Virus record (IMG/VR): IMGVR_UViG_3300027736_000080
Location: 1-44,423 of that record
Length of the DNA: 44,423 nt
Strand: one strand, 5' to 3'
Source: a virus
A model generated the notes under the pieces. That model worked only from the letters and a program-made list of their open reading frames with translations. It was not told the DNA's origin and did not search any database. Both the position numbers and the translations under genes were made by a program. This document shows, piece by piece, positions 1 to 7,860 of the stretch. Numbering within the stretch: position 1 is the first letter of the stretch; every line of letters starts with the position of its first letter.

Positions 1-1336
1 ACAATCTAGTTGGGACTACGCCGGGCCGCGAGGCAGCGGCGCAGCACCTTCGCCGCAGGCAACCCGAGCAGCACGAAGTCAAGGCGCAGCCTTTGATGCA
101 GAAAAAAGCATGCAAAGCAATCAAGATAACATCAAGAATGCTTATGGCATAGATGAAGCATCAAAGACTCAGGCCATGCCAACCATGCCCACAATGCCAA
201 CCATGCCCACAATGCCAACCATGCCCACAATGCCAAGTATATCAGGTATGGGCATAACAGCACCTACACCACCAACTGCGCCAACCCCGCCCACACCACC
301 AAGCATGATGAATCCACAGATACCCGGTGATTTTGGATCAAACGATCAACTTCAACGACTGATGAAACTGGCTGGTATGTATAAAGCAGGTGACCGTTCT
401 TCGTTGCAAAAATCCACCAATGATCTACTGGCCAGAATGACTGGGCAGGACAAGTCGTCGGCTGCAGATGTGGCACCATCGTTTAAAACTCCCGGTGCCG
501 CACATGCTGGCCAGGGCGGCTCGGACTACCAAGACGAAGAGCCCAAAGGCCAAGCACATTCAGGTCAAGGTGGATCCAACTACTACAATTACGATGATGC
601 AGATCAAAGCAGTGCAGAAACAGCACGTCTTGGAAAGTTGAGAAATCCAAATGTTGATCCTGCCTTGTCTCACATGCTGATCAATCCTAACAATCCGGAT
701 GCTTTTGCTATGCAACGTCCTGAAGAACCAAATGATCGCAAGATGAATGATGCCAACTATATAAATTCTCTAAATCCCAACGGCGCTGAAAAACCACCTG
801 TAGATTTAGGATTGCCGCCAGGAGAATTGGATAAAAATTCCTGGAACGACATGATGAAATCAGTTCCGGGTCTAGATAATGATGCCTGGGCTGATCTCAT
901 GAAACAGACCAAAGTAAGTGAAGCCGATGCTCCAGCTCAAAACAGAGCAAAAGGTTTTACCAGCCCATATTTTCAAAGTCGCCAAATGCCCGGCAAAAAA
1001 TGGTGGGGCAGTGTGGGAGAACCGTCAGCACCACCTCCGACAAAAACACCGTCAGTAGACGTGACTAAAGATCCATTGTTTCGTGCTGCAATGAACCGTA
1101 TAGAACCAGATACAGATATACCAGACTCTGACGACCCGTACCCAGTTTCCTACAGCAACAGAGACGATCTTGGGCCTCCAGTTACTCCAGTTTTTGACCA
1201 AGAACCACCACTTAGATCGCTAGACAACGCACCACCGCGGCCTAACAACACTGTTAAAAATGTTGATGTCACTCGTGAATCACGTGAAGGTGATGCGCTT
1301 TTGGCAAGAATAAAATCTCTGGCCTTGATACGATGA
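1..1336 (+). CDS. Low-complexity virion-like protein, 5' truncated
   Basis: The reading frame is open from base 2 to the stop at 1334-1336, with no stop upstream of the first ATG at 110. The gene therefore most likely starts before the window. The visible part is about 444 residues, rich in Pro, Met, Gly, Asn and Asp. It has a Met-Pro-Thr repeat, followed by Pro-Thr-Pro runs and two copies of an AHxGQGGSxY segment. No catalytic motif, signal peptide or membrane segment is visible. It looks mostly disordered, as in virion linker or scaffold proteins. It precedes a gene with a late-type promoter. Function not recognised; a structural role is inference only. Confidence 0.6.
   Translation, partial: QSSWDYAGPRGSGAAPSPQATRAARSQGAAFDAEKSMQSNQDNIKNAYGIDEASKTQAMPTMPTMPTMPTMPTMPTMPSISGMGITAPTPPTAPTPPTPPSMMNPQIPGDFGSNDQLQRLMKLAGMYKAGDRSSLQKSTNDLLARMTGQDKSSAADVAPSFKTPGAAHAGQGGSDYQDEEPKGQAHSGQGGSNYYNYDDADQSSAETARLGKLRNPNVDPALSHMLINPNNPDAFAMQRPEEPNDRKMNDANYINSLNPNGAEKPPVDLGLPPGELDKNSWNDMMKSVPGLDNDAWADLMKQTKVSEADAPAQNRAKGFTSPYFQSRQMPGKKWWGSVGEPSAPPPTKTPSVDVTKDPLFRAAMNRIEPDTDIPDSDDPYPVSYSNRDDLGPPVTPVFDQEPPLRSLDNAPPRPNNTVKNVDVTRESREGDALLARIKSLALIR
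176..236 (+). repeat. 18-bp tandem repeat, three full copies
   Basis: Three identical copies of ATGCCAACCATGCCCACA occupy 176-193, 194-211 and 212-229, followed by a 7-base partial copy. Each copy encodes Met-Pro-Thr twice. Perfect identity at the DNA level suggests recent slippage expansion. Confidence 0.95.
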
Positions 1337-1344
1337 TTTAAATA
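1337..1344 (+). promoter_or_regulatory. Late-type promoter octamer TTTAAATA
   Basis: Seven of eight bases match the T4 late consensus TATAAATA. It ends 5 bases before the ATG at 1350, so transcription by the T4 late rule (start about 6 bases after the octamer) would begin at the A of the ATG. Confidence 0.5.
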
Positions 1345-1349
1345 CGGGC

Positions 1350-1931
1350 ATGCTAAATTTTAGTAGTGCCCGGCAAATCCTTCCCAAAGTCTGGCACCTG
1401 CCAGACTTTTTTATTGATGTTGAACCAGTACGTCAAAGCTATCGCAGTTCCGAACAACCATGGACCGCACAATATTCAAACAGATTACTAACACCGTGGA
1501 ACTCTAATATCCTATTAGAAACTGCACTCAAAAAAGCACCCGAACTGATACAACAGTTAACTGGCCATGCAGTACAACCGCAGGTGGTGTATTCAAGTAT
1601 TGATTTGTCCGGCAGCAAGATTATGATGCATAGACTACATCCTGAAATTGGTTGCTTTATCCAAGTGTTTATGGGAGAAAGTTCTTCAACAGAACTCAGC
1701 ACAGTGTTTTGCAACAACACCGCGGTCAACGCTGATCACGCAAATGACTATGCTGATATTTCAGAATTTGATGCCGCCGATCTAGCCAAACTAGCATATC
1801 AACCCAATCATGCTTGGTTGATGATCAATCAGCCTAGAACATTTTTTGGAACAGAGTCACCAGTTGCGCCAAACTCAACACGAGAAACAGTGAATCTACA
1901 CTTTGCGAATATATTGCCAACAAGCACTTAA
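1350..1931 (+). CDS. Oxygenase-fold (2OG-Fe(II)-like) protein, degenerate metal site
   Basis: This 193-residue protein resembles the convergent neighbour on the minus strand in layout: an N-terminal helical part, then a probable double-stranded beta-helix. His97-x-Glu99 in a HRLHPEIG context may be the first metal dyad of a 2-oxoglutarate/Fe(II) oxygenase. The stretch where the distal His should lie reads Phe-Phe-Gly, so the triad looks incomplete. Arg178 could be the co-substrate arginine. The last 36 bases overlap the 3' end of the convergent gene. The start follows a late-type octamer with no Shine-Dalgarno. Assignment is by fold pattern only; it may be an inactive paralogue. Confidence 0.5.
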   Translation: MLNFSSARQILPKVWHLPDFFIDVEPVRQSYRSSEQPWTAQYSNRLLTPWNSNILLETALKKAPELIQQLTGHAVQPQVVYSSIDLSGSKIMMHRLHPEIGCFIQVFMGESSSTELSTVFCNNTAVNADHANDYADISEFDAADLAKLAYQPNHAWLMINQPRTFFGTESPVAPNSTRETVNLHFANILPTST

Positions 1932-2435
1932 ACGTGTGCCAGTCATGTTCTTGGAATGATGAACTTTTTGATCTTGATTTAAATTAATGTATCCAGTGTT
2001 GGGTACAAATTCCATGTGTGTGCGTGAGTCATTATGACAGAACTCAGTACCATAAACATCACCATGAGACCAAAGGTAAACTTGATAAGTCACAAACAAC
2101 AACGGCGCGTCAGCATGGTATGGGCAATGCCATGCTGAAAGGTCTAACCAGACTTTACATTCCGAAGATATTAATTCATATCCAACAATGTTTTCAATTG
2201 CTGGCATCATGGCCTGACTTAATTCTCGCATCTTGAGCATGGTTGGGGATTCCGGAGTGAGCTGTAGTCTGTATTCCAAACAATCTTGATGCCGGTGCCA
2301 AGTTTCGTCATGATTGAGATGCAGTTTGCCAAAGTGATCAAATGTTTCTGTGCCAAAACAATTTTTCACTGACCATAGATTGTCAGCAACAGAGTCGACC
2401 TCACAAGAGGTATCGTAAATTTGATGTTGTGCCAT
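1896..2435 (-). CDS. Putative 2OG-Fe(II) oxygenase
   Basis: This 179-residue protein shows the expected order of a 2-oxoglutarate/Fe(II) oxygenase core. His107-x-Asp109 sits in a CPYHADAP context, a distal His lies at 159 or 160 (VHHSKN), and Arg168 follows in a TGTRLSACW context. Such small oxygenases are common in T4-like aquatic phages and resemble prolyl-hydroxylase-like proteins; their substrates are generally unknown. The gene stands alone on the minus strand, convergent with the preceding gene and divergent from gp32. No clear promoter was found upstream. The family call is moderate and no substrate can be inferred. Confidence 0.6.
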   Translation of the reverse strand: MAQHQIYDTSCEVDSVADNLWSVKNCFGTETFDHFGKLHLNHDETWHRHQDCLEYRLQLTPESPTMLKMRELSQAMMPAIENIVGYELISSECKVWLDLSAWHCPYHADAPLLFVTYQVYLWSHGDVYGTEFCHNDSRTHMEFVPNTGYINLNQDQKVHHSKNMTGTRLSACWQYIRKV

Positions 2436-2520
2436 ACTAATACTTATTTCTATAATTGCCTAGGTTGAGTTTTATTTTTTGCGTTAGAACAAACTAATGC
2501 AAAAAACATATCAATAACAC

Positions 2521-2549
2521 TTGCGTTCATAAATAAAAGCGTATACAAT
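2521..2549 (+). promoter_or_regulatory. Promoter for the gp32 gene (sigma70-like, with overlapping late-like octamer)
   Basis: TTGCGT (2521-2526) and TACAAT (2544-2549) are 17 bp apart. CATAAATA at 2528-2535, a 7/8 match to the T4 late octamer, lies inside the spacer, so the gene may be served both early and late. The leader is about 70 bases long and ends in the ribosome site AGGAG near 2616, 8 bases from the ATG. Confidence 0.6.
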
Positions 2550-2628
2550 ACAACTTGTATGCACAGGCAACTTAGATCTAAATTTTAGATAGGCATATTA
2601 CATAGGCAACTTTATAGGAGAAAAAACT

Positions 2629-3609
2629 ATGGCATCTTTAGCAGAAATTCGAGCACGACTACAGGCAGCAGAGAACAAAGGTGGGCAATCCACCGGGGGC
2701 GGTGACAAATCCATTTACCCGCATTGGAACATGGAAGAAGGTCAATCAGCCACTTTGCGCTTTTTACCCGACGGCAATACAAAAAACACATTCTTCTGGG
2801 CGGAACGAGCAATGATCCGACTGCCATTCAATGGCATCAAAGGAGAGATGGACTCAAAACAAGTAATGGTACAAGTACCTTGTGTTGAGATGTGGCAAGA
2901 AACTTGTCCAATCTTGGCAGAAGTACGCACCTGGTTCAAGGACAAGAGCCTTGAGGACATGGGTCGCAAGTACTGGAAGAAACGCAGCTACATCTTCCAA
3001 GGTTTTGTTCGTGAGAATCCCATTGCAGACGACAAAACACCGGACAATCCCATCCGACGTTTCATCATTGGACCCCAACTGTTCACCTTGATCAAGGGTG
3101 CGTTAATGGATCCCGAGTTGGAAGAATTGCCAACTGACATGATGCGCGGCCTGGATTTCCGCATCAGCAAAACACAAAAAGGTGGCTTTGCTGATTACAA
3201 CAGCAGCAAGTGGGCTAGAAAAGAAACAGCATTGACTGATGCAGAACAAGCAGCAGTGGAAACTCATGGCCTGTTTGACTTGAGCACATTCTTGCCCAAG
3301 AAACCCACAGATGTGGAACTGCGGGTAATGAAAGAAATGTTTGAAGCCAGCGTAGACGGCCAGCCTTACGACACAGAGCGTTGGGGACAATATTTCCGTC
3401 CTGCAGGAGTCAATGCTCCTGGCGGTGCAGCAGCACCTGCTGATGTGGACGAAGATGTTGCTAAGCCTGCATTGCGAGTAGCAAGCAAGGCAGCACCAGC
3501 TGACAGTTTTGATGACGAAGCAGTAGCATCGGCTCCAGTGGCCAAACCTGCCAGTGACAGCAAAACACAGGACATCTTGGCCATGATCCGCAGTCGCCAA
3601 AAGCAATAA
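2629..3609 (+). CDS. 32: gp32-type single-stranded DNA-binding protein
   Basis: This 326-residue protein coats single-stranded DNA during replication and recombination and recruits phage partners. The N-terminus is basic and carries the LAST-like start MASLAEIRARL. The core (about 30-215) has the YPHWNMEEG and LRFLPDG strands typical of gp32, and KYWKKRSYIFQGFV. The tail after residue 255 is rich in Ala and Asp, like the acidic partner-binding tail of T4 gp32. T4 gp32 binds zinc through three Cys and one His; here only Cys85 and Cys93 remain in that region. A strong ribosome site precedes the ATG and a hairpin terminator follows. Its separate promoter fits the very high expression of gp32 in T4. 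Confidence 0.93.
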   Translation: MASLAEIRARLQAAENKGGQSTGGGDKSIYPHWNMEEGQSATLRFLPDGNTKNTFFWAERAMIRLPFNGIKGEMDSKQVMVQVPCVEMWQETCPILAEVRTWFKDKSLEDMGRKYWKKRSYIFQGFVRENPIADDKTPDNPIRRFIIGPQLFTLIKGALMDPELEELPTDMMRGLDFRISKTQKGGFADYNSSKWARKETALTDAEQAAVETHGLFDLSTFLPKKPTDVELRVMKEMFEASVDGQPYDTERWGQYFRPAGVNAPGGAAAPADVDEDVAKPALRVASKAAPADSFDDEAVASAPVAKPASDSKTQDILAMIRSRQKQ

Positions 3610-3620
3610 GCAACGGCATC

Positions 3621-3652
3621 ACACAGAGGGGTTCATCCCTCTGTGTTCTTTC
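3621..3652 (+). terminator. Rho-independent terminator after gp32
   Basis: A perfect 10-bp stem pairs 3621-3630 with 3637-3646 around the loop GTTCAT, followed by a T-rich run. It separates the gp32 transcript from uvsX. Confidence 0.88.
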
Positions 3653-3671
3653 ATATTATAACAGGTGACAC

Positions 3672-4727
3672 ATGGGTAAACCTTTTGACGTTTCAAAATT
3701 CCGTAAAGAAATTACCAAGTCAATCGAAGGATTGAGCATTGGTTTTAATGATCCTACAGACTGGATCAGTACAGGCAACTATGCCTTAAATTATTTAATA
3801 TCCGGCGACTTTAACAGAGGTATTCCTCTAGGCAAAGTTACTGTGTTTGCAGGTGAATCTGGCGCAGGTAAAAGTTATATCTGCTCAGGCAATATCATAA
3901 AGAACGCCCAGGCACAGGGTATCTATGTTGTGTTAATTGACAGCGAAAATGCACTGGATGAAGATTGGCTCAAAGCACTAGGGGTAGATACCAGCCAAGA
4001 CAAACTGCTTAAATTGAGCATGGCCATGATTGACGATGTGGCCAAAACAATCAGCACATTTATGAGCGACTACAAGGCCTTACCTGATGGTGAGCGTCCT
4101 AAAGTAATGTTTGTGATTGACAGCTTGGGCATGTTGCTTACGCCTACTGATGTGAATCAGTTTGATGCAGGCGATATGAAAGGCGACATGGGCCGTAAGC
4201 CCAAAGCACTTACCAGTCTAGTTCGTAATTGTGTCAACATGTTTGGTAGTTACAATGTGGGTCTGGTTTGTACTAATCACACCTACGCAAGTCAAGATAT
4301 GTTTGATCCTGATGATAAGATATCCGGTGGACAAGGTTTTATCTACGCCAGTTCAATTGTTGTGGCAATGAAAAAACTCAAACTCAAAGAGGACGAGGAC
4401 GGCAACAAGATTACAGACGTCATGGGTATTCGTGCTGCTTGCAAAGTGATGAAAACTCGTTACTCAAAACCCTTTGAAGGCGTACAAGTTAAGATTCCTT
4501 ATGAAACAGGTATGAGCCCTTACTCAGGCATGGTGGATCTGATGGAAAAACGCAGTCTTTTAAAGAAGGAAGGCAACAGTCTAGTGTTTGTTACTAGCGA
4601 CGGCGAAATCATCAAGAAGTTTCGTAAGAAGTGGGAAGCCAATGAAGAAGGTTGCTTGGATCGTGCTATGTCAGATTTTGGAAATCACAAAGAAGAGGTA
4701 AGTACCGCAGAGGAGACAGTAGAATGA
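3672..4727 (+). CDS. uvsX: UvsX-type RecA-like recombinase
   Basis: This 351-residue ATP-dependent strand-exchange protein of the RecA/UvsX family acts in recombination-dependent replication and repair. The Walker A motif GESGAGKS is at 61-68 and the Walker B strand VMFVID is at about 145-150. A glycine-rich ISGGQGF segment (near 218-224) fits the conserved region just before the DNA-binding part. Length is close to T4 UvsX (about 390). The ribosome site AGGTGA lies just before the ATG. The stop overlaps the next start as ATGA, and UvsY follows one gene later, matching the UvsX/UvsY functional pair. It lies behind the gp32 terminator; no convincing promoter was identified. Confidence 0.95.
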   Translation: MGKPFDVSKFRKEITKSIEGLSIGFNDPTDWISTGNYALNYLISGDFNRGIPLGKVTVFAGESGAGKSYICSGNIIKNAQAQGIYVVLIDSENALDEDWLKALGVDTSQDKLLKLSMAMIDDVAKTISTFMSDYKALPDGERPKVMFVIDSLGMLLTPTDVNQFDAGDMKGDMGRKPKALTSLVRNCVNMFGSYNVGLVCTNHTYASQDMFDPDDKISGGQGFIYASSIVVAMKKLKLKEDEDGNKITDVMGIRAACKVMKTRYSKPFEGVQVKIPYETGMSPYSGMVDLMEKRSLLKKEGNSLVFVTSDGEIIKKFRKKWEANEEGCLDRAMSDFGNHKEEVSTAEETVE

Positions 4728-4990
4728 ATGAAACAGTAGCAGTGGCCAGTGAAATTTGGTCTGAACTCAAAAGGTACGTAAACACAGTGGATCGAGACGA
4801 AGCAGCCGAAACAGTTGTGGCTATCTTGATTGACAACGACTGTGATGTAGACGATATCAAAGATACATTCAAAAGTGAACCAGATATCAAACGTGCTCTC
4901 ACAGTGTACCTTGACAACGACAAGGATTATGCTGAAGAGGACGAAGTTGAAGAAGAAGAAGATTACCACGAGGACGACTGGGAAAATTAA
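4724..4990 (+). CDS. Small acidic protein between uvsX and uvsY
   Basis: This 88-residue protein starts at the ATG that overlaps the uvsX stop (ATGA); an in-frame upstream extension would lie inside uvsX. Residues 1-65 look helical, with DRDEAAETVVAILID and DIKDTFKSEPDIKRAL segments. The last 20 residues are almost all Asp and Glu. Small acidic genes occur at this position in other T4-like aquatic phages. Placement between recombinase and mediator suggests a role in the same complex, perhaps as a DNA mimic or partner-binding factor, but that is inference. No known domain is recognised. Confidence 0.75.
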   Translation: MNETVAVASEIWSELKRYVNTVDRDEAAETVVAILIDNDCDVDDIKDTFKSEPDIKRALTVYLDNDKDYAEEDEVEEEEDYHEDDWEN

Positions 4991-5442
4991 TGTGGTACAG
5001 TCGCGTAACAGCCAGCTTGACTGCTATTCCAGACTTTATCAGTCATTACGAACGCGAGCTTGAGGATGCTAAAAAAGACTGTAAGATTGGTGGCGTAGTA
5101 GAAAAAAACATCACTGCATTGCCTGGCATTACTGAACAAAGGTTCAACCAGCTGCAAGAAATTGAAGCTGTGTTAAACTATCTCAACATACAACTACGTA
5201 AAATACGTAGGAAACATTTCCAAAAATACCTTGAAGGCTATGCCCGCGCCTTGACCAGTAGAGATGCAGAAAAATATGTAGAAGGCGAAGATGAAGTTAT
5301 TGACTACGAAACTATCATCAACGAAGTGGCATACCTACGTAATCGCTGGCTAGGCATAATGAAAGGTCTAGATACCAAGCAGTGGCAGATGGGGCATGTG
5401 GTTAGACTAAGAACTGCAGGCATGGAAGACATCCAGGTGTAA
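4990..5442 (+). CDS. uvsY: UvsY-type recombination mediator
   Basis: This 150-residue protein matches the aquatic T4-like form of UvsY. UvsY loads UvsX onto gp32-coated single-stranded DNA and forms hexamers in T4 (137 residues). Recognisable segments are ALPGITEQRFNQLQEIEAVL (about 43-62), QLRKIRRKHFQKYLEGYAR, SRDAEKYVEGE and the C-terminal GHVVRLRTAGMEDIQV. The protein is largely helical and basic in its centre. The start shares one base with the preceding stop, so it is co-translated with uvsX and the small acidic gene. The assignment rests on remembered family patterns and strong gene context. Confidence 0.85.
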   Translation: MWYSRVTASLTAIPDFISHYERELEDAKKDCKIGGVVEKNITALPGITEQRFNQLQEIEAVLNYLNIQLRKIRRKHFQKYLEGYARALTSRDAEKYVEGEDEVIDYETIINEVAYLRNRWLGIMKGLDTKQWQMGHVVRLRTAGMEDIQV

Positions 5443-5445
5443 ATA
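5438..5445 (+). promoter_or_regulatory. Late-type octamer TGTAAATA before the glycan island
   Basis: It includes the uvsY stop codon and ends 5 bases before the ATG at 5451, which predicts a transcript starting at the ATG. The six-base core TAAATA alone is common by chance; the constant spacing at several genes is what supports it. Confidence 0.45.
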
Positions 5446-5450
5446 CATGC

Positions 5451-6206
5451 ATGAAAATTGTCATAGTAACTGGTGGATTTGATCCACTACACTCAGGGCA
5501 TATTGCCTATTTTAATGCAGCAAAACAACTTGGTGACAAGTTAATAGTAGGATTGAACAGTGATGAATGGTTGGCCCGTAAAAAAGGTCAACCATTCATG
5601 CCTATTGATGAACGATTTGCAATAGTCAGCGCCATTGATGTGGTTGATGAAGTAATTGTTTATAACGACAATGACGGTTCTAGCATTGGCGCAATTAGAT
5701 TAGCAAAACTGCGTTATCCCAACAGCGAAATTATCTTTGCCAACGGCGGAGATAGAACTTCGGATAATATTCCAGAAATGGTATTTGATGATGTGGAGTT
5801 TGTGTTTGGTGTTGGAGGCAACAACAAAGCCAACTCTAGTTCGTGGATATTACAAGAGTGGAAAAACCCAAAAACAACTCGTGCCTGGGGATACTATCGT
5901 GTGTTACACGAAGTAGACGCTCATACCAAACTTAAAGAGCTCACGGTCATGCCCAAAACATGTTTGAGCATGCAACGCCATGATCAACGAGCAGAATTTT
6001 GGTTTGTGGCCGAAGGTGAAGCCACAGTATACACACTAGATTCCAGCACCGATCGAGACATTAAAGATCAATTGACAAAACATCAACACAGCTGGATTGA
6101 TCTAAACGAATGGCACCAACTGTGCAATGAGACTGACAAACCACTGCGATTGATTGAAATACAGTATGGGAACAACTGCGTAGAAGAGGATATAACAAGA
6201 CTATGA
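5451..6206 (+). CDS. HxGH nucleotidyltransferase fused to a sugar-isomerase-type cupin
   Basis: This is a 251-residue two-domain protein. Residues 1-135 are a cytidylyl/adenylyltransferase fold with the nucleotide-binding HSGH at 14-17 and the later SSSWIL segment at 129-134, most like the heptose-1-phosphate adenylyltransferase (RfaE domain II) and TagD groups. Residues 146-251 match the C-terminal cupin of type II mannose-6-phosphate isomerases: WGYYRVL, LSMQRHDQRAEFWFV, WHQLCN and IEIQYG. Together they suggest activation and processing of a phosphorylated sugar. It opens the glycan island. The exact sugar and nucleotide cannot be read. The stop overlaps the next start as ATGA. Confidence 0.82.
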   Translation: MKIVIVTGGFDPLHSGHIAYFNAAKQLGDKLIVGLNSDEWLARKKGQPFMPIDERFAIVSAIDVVDEVIVYNDNDGSSIGAIRLAKLRYPNSEIIFANGGDRTSDNIPEMVFDDVEFVFGVGGNNKANSSSWILQEWKNPKTTRAWGYYRVLHEVDAHTKLKELTVMPKTCLSMQRHDQRAEFWFVAEGEATVYTLDSSTDRDIKDQLTKHQHSWIDLNEWHQLCNETDKPLRLIEIQYGNNCVEEDITRL

Positions 6207-6889
6207 AACCAATTCCTGTTTTTGTAGGATATGATCCTAGAGAAGCCATAGCTTATCATACCTGTGTGAATTCGATCATACGCAACAGCAGTCGCCCAGT
6301 GGCCATTGTGCCAGTGGCGCTTAATCTATTCCGAGACTATGCTGAAACACATACCGACGGGTCAAACCATTTTATCTACACAAGATTTTTAGTACCGTAC
6401 TTGATGGAGTATCAAGGTTGGGCAATCTTTATTGATGGCGATATGATTGTGCGTGGAGATATTGCTGAACTTTGGGACCTTAAACAATATACCAAAGATG
6501 CCATGGTAGTCAAACATGACTACAAGACCCGAATGAAAGAAAAATATCTGGGCAGCCCAAACGAAGACTATCCACGTAAAAACTGGTCTAGTGTGATATT
6601 GTGGAATTGCAATGCCATACGCAATAGACAGCTTGATCCTGAGTTTGTACAAAAAAGCACAGGTGCTTTCTTGCATCGTTTTTCTTGGATAGATGACAGC
6701 CGCCTAGGAGAGTTGCCACCTGAATGGAACTGGCTGCCAGACGAATATGGCCCAAACCCGGATGCCAAACTGTTACATTACACGCTAGGAACTCCGTGTT
6801 TTGATGAATTCAAACATACTCCAATGAATGAACACTGGCATGCAGAACGCACCCTTACAGAATATTGCCAACAAAGGAACGATCAATGA
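6203..6889 (+). CDS. GT-A glycosyltransferase (GT8-like)
   Basis: This 228-residue protein has the features of a compact GT-A glycosyltransferase. The N-terminal strand VFVGYDPREAIAYHTCVNSI resembles the nucleotide-sugar-binding start of GT8-like enzymes. The metal-binding DGD motif is at 78-80 (AIFIDGDMIVRGDI). A late WSSVILWNCN segment and a C-terminal LLHYTLGTPCF fit acceptor-side conserved blocks. Metal-dependent transfer from a nucleotide sugar is expected; donor and acceptor are unknown. It is translationally coupled at both ends (ATGA overlaps) to the nucleotidyltransferase-cupin gene and to a KpsC/S-like gene. Confidence 0.82.
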   Translation: MKPIPVFVGYDPREAIAYHTCVNSIIRNSSRPVAIVPVALNLFRDYAETHTDGSNHFIYTRFLVPYLMEYQGWAIFIDGDMIVRGDIAELWDLKQYTKDAMVVKHDYKTRMKEKYLGSPNEDYPRKNWSSVILWNCNAIRNRQLDPEFVQKSTGAFLHRFSWIDDSRLGELPPEWNWLPDEYGPNPDAKLLHYTLGTPCFDEFKHTPMNEHWHAERTLTEYCQQRNDQ

Positions 6890-7860
6890 TGGATCAAGAA
6901 GAATTTGAATCTCTGCCGGTGCCAGACCGACATGTGCTGGACATGGTTGTTCCAGAAATAAGAAAATTGTTTGATGACATTTTGAAATATCGTGTGGATC
7001 CCGACGGATCGTATTACGGCGTCACGCAACAAACCCTAGCACAACAGATTGCTGAATTGCCAGTCAATCGCATAGTAGCATTGGATAGTGAGTATAGATA
7101 CGAAAGGAAAGGTCATATGTATGATCCTATATTACAAAGTTTTGTTCAAGGTGCTGGAGGTCAAATCAGCACATGGTCAAAAGAAGAAAATACAAGAACA
7201 CCGGTAGTGCTGCGCGGAATAACCAAACGCAAACAAATGGACACTTGCCGTGCCAACCATAGAGATTTTTACTATATTGACACTGGATATTTTGGCAACG
7301 GAAAAAAGAAAAATTATCATCGTATCACACCCAATGATGTACAAAATTTTGGACCAATAATAGACCGACCCTCAGATAGATTTGATCGCACTAAAATTAA
7401 TTTAAAAAAAATACGTGCCGACGGTAGTAAAATACTATTGGCACCCCCTAGTCAAAAATTATTGAATTTGTATGACATAGATCTTGAAACTTGGCTCAAT
7501 CAAACACTAGCAGACATCAGTGTCCATACTGATCGTGAAGTTGTTATTCGCCGCAAGCAAGGTCGCAGTGCCCGTATAAACGATGACACTATAGAAATGG
7601 CATTAAGTCAAGATATCTATTGTTTGATAACCTACAGCAGTATTGCAGCAGGAGAGGCCATCTTGTTTGGCAAACCGGCAATCACACTAGGACCCAATGC
7701 CGCTGCGGCAGTTTGTAGTACACATATCTCTGAAATAGAAACAATCAAGTGTCCCAGTCTTGACGAAGTCGCTGCATGGGCAAGACACTTGGCTTACTGT
7801 CAGTTTACTGAAGCAGAAATGCGCGACGGTACTGCTTGGAGCATACTCACCAATGGTTGA
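6886..7860 (+). CDS. KpsC/KpsS-like glycosyltransferase, copy 1
   Basis: This 324-residue protein starts at the ATG overlapping the previous stop; an in-frame TTG at 6865 is less likely. It belongs with three others in this island that share two blocks seen in capsule-polysaccharide KpsC/KpsS-type GT-B enzymes. The first is HTDREVVIRR (near 214-223); the second is ITYSSIAAGEAILFGKPAI (near 248-266), the likely sugar-nucleotide end of the site. It is closest to the minus-strand copy at 10638-11450: both carry a Y/W-x-D-x-GY-x-GN block and an HRI-x-PND block. Family enzymes transfer Kdo-type sugars; the substrate here is unknown. Confidence 0.72.
   Translation: MMDQEEFESLPVPDRHVLDMVVPEIRKLFDDILKYRVDPDGSYYGVTQQTLAQQIAELPVNRIVALDSEYRYERKGHMYDPILQSFVQGAGGQISTWSKEENTRTPVVLRGITKRKQMDTCRANHRDFYYIDTGYFGNGKKKNYHRITPNDVQNFGPIIDRPSDRFDRTKINLKKIRADGSKILLAPPSQKLLNLYDIDLETWLNQTLADISVHTDREVVIRRKQGRSARINDDTIEMALSQDIYCLITYSSIAAGEAILFGKPAITLGPNAAAAVCSTHISEIETIKCPSLDEVAAWARHLAYCQFTEAEMRDGTAWSILTNG

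Noticed and set aside
3103-3606. 167-residue open frame on the minus strand within gp32
   Set aside because: Cys/Ser-rich antisense shadow of a clear gp32 gene with no start signal.
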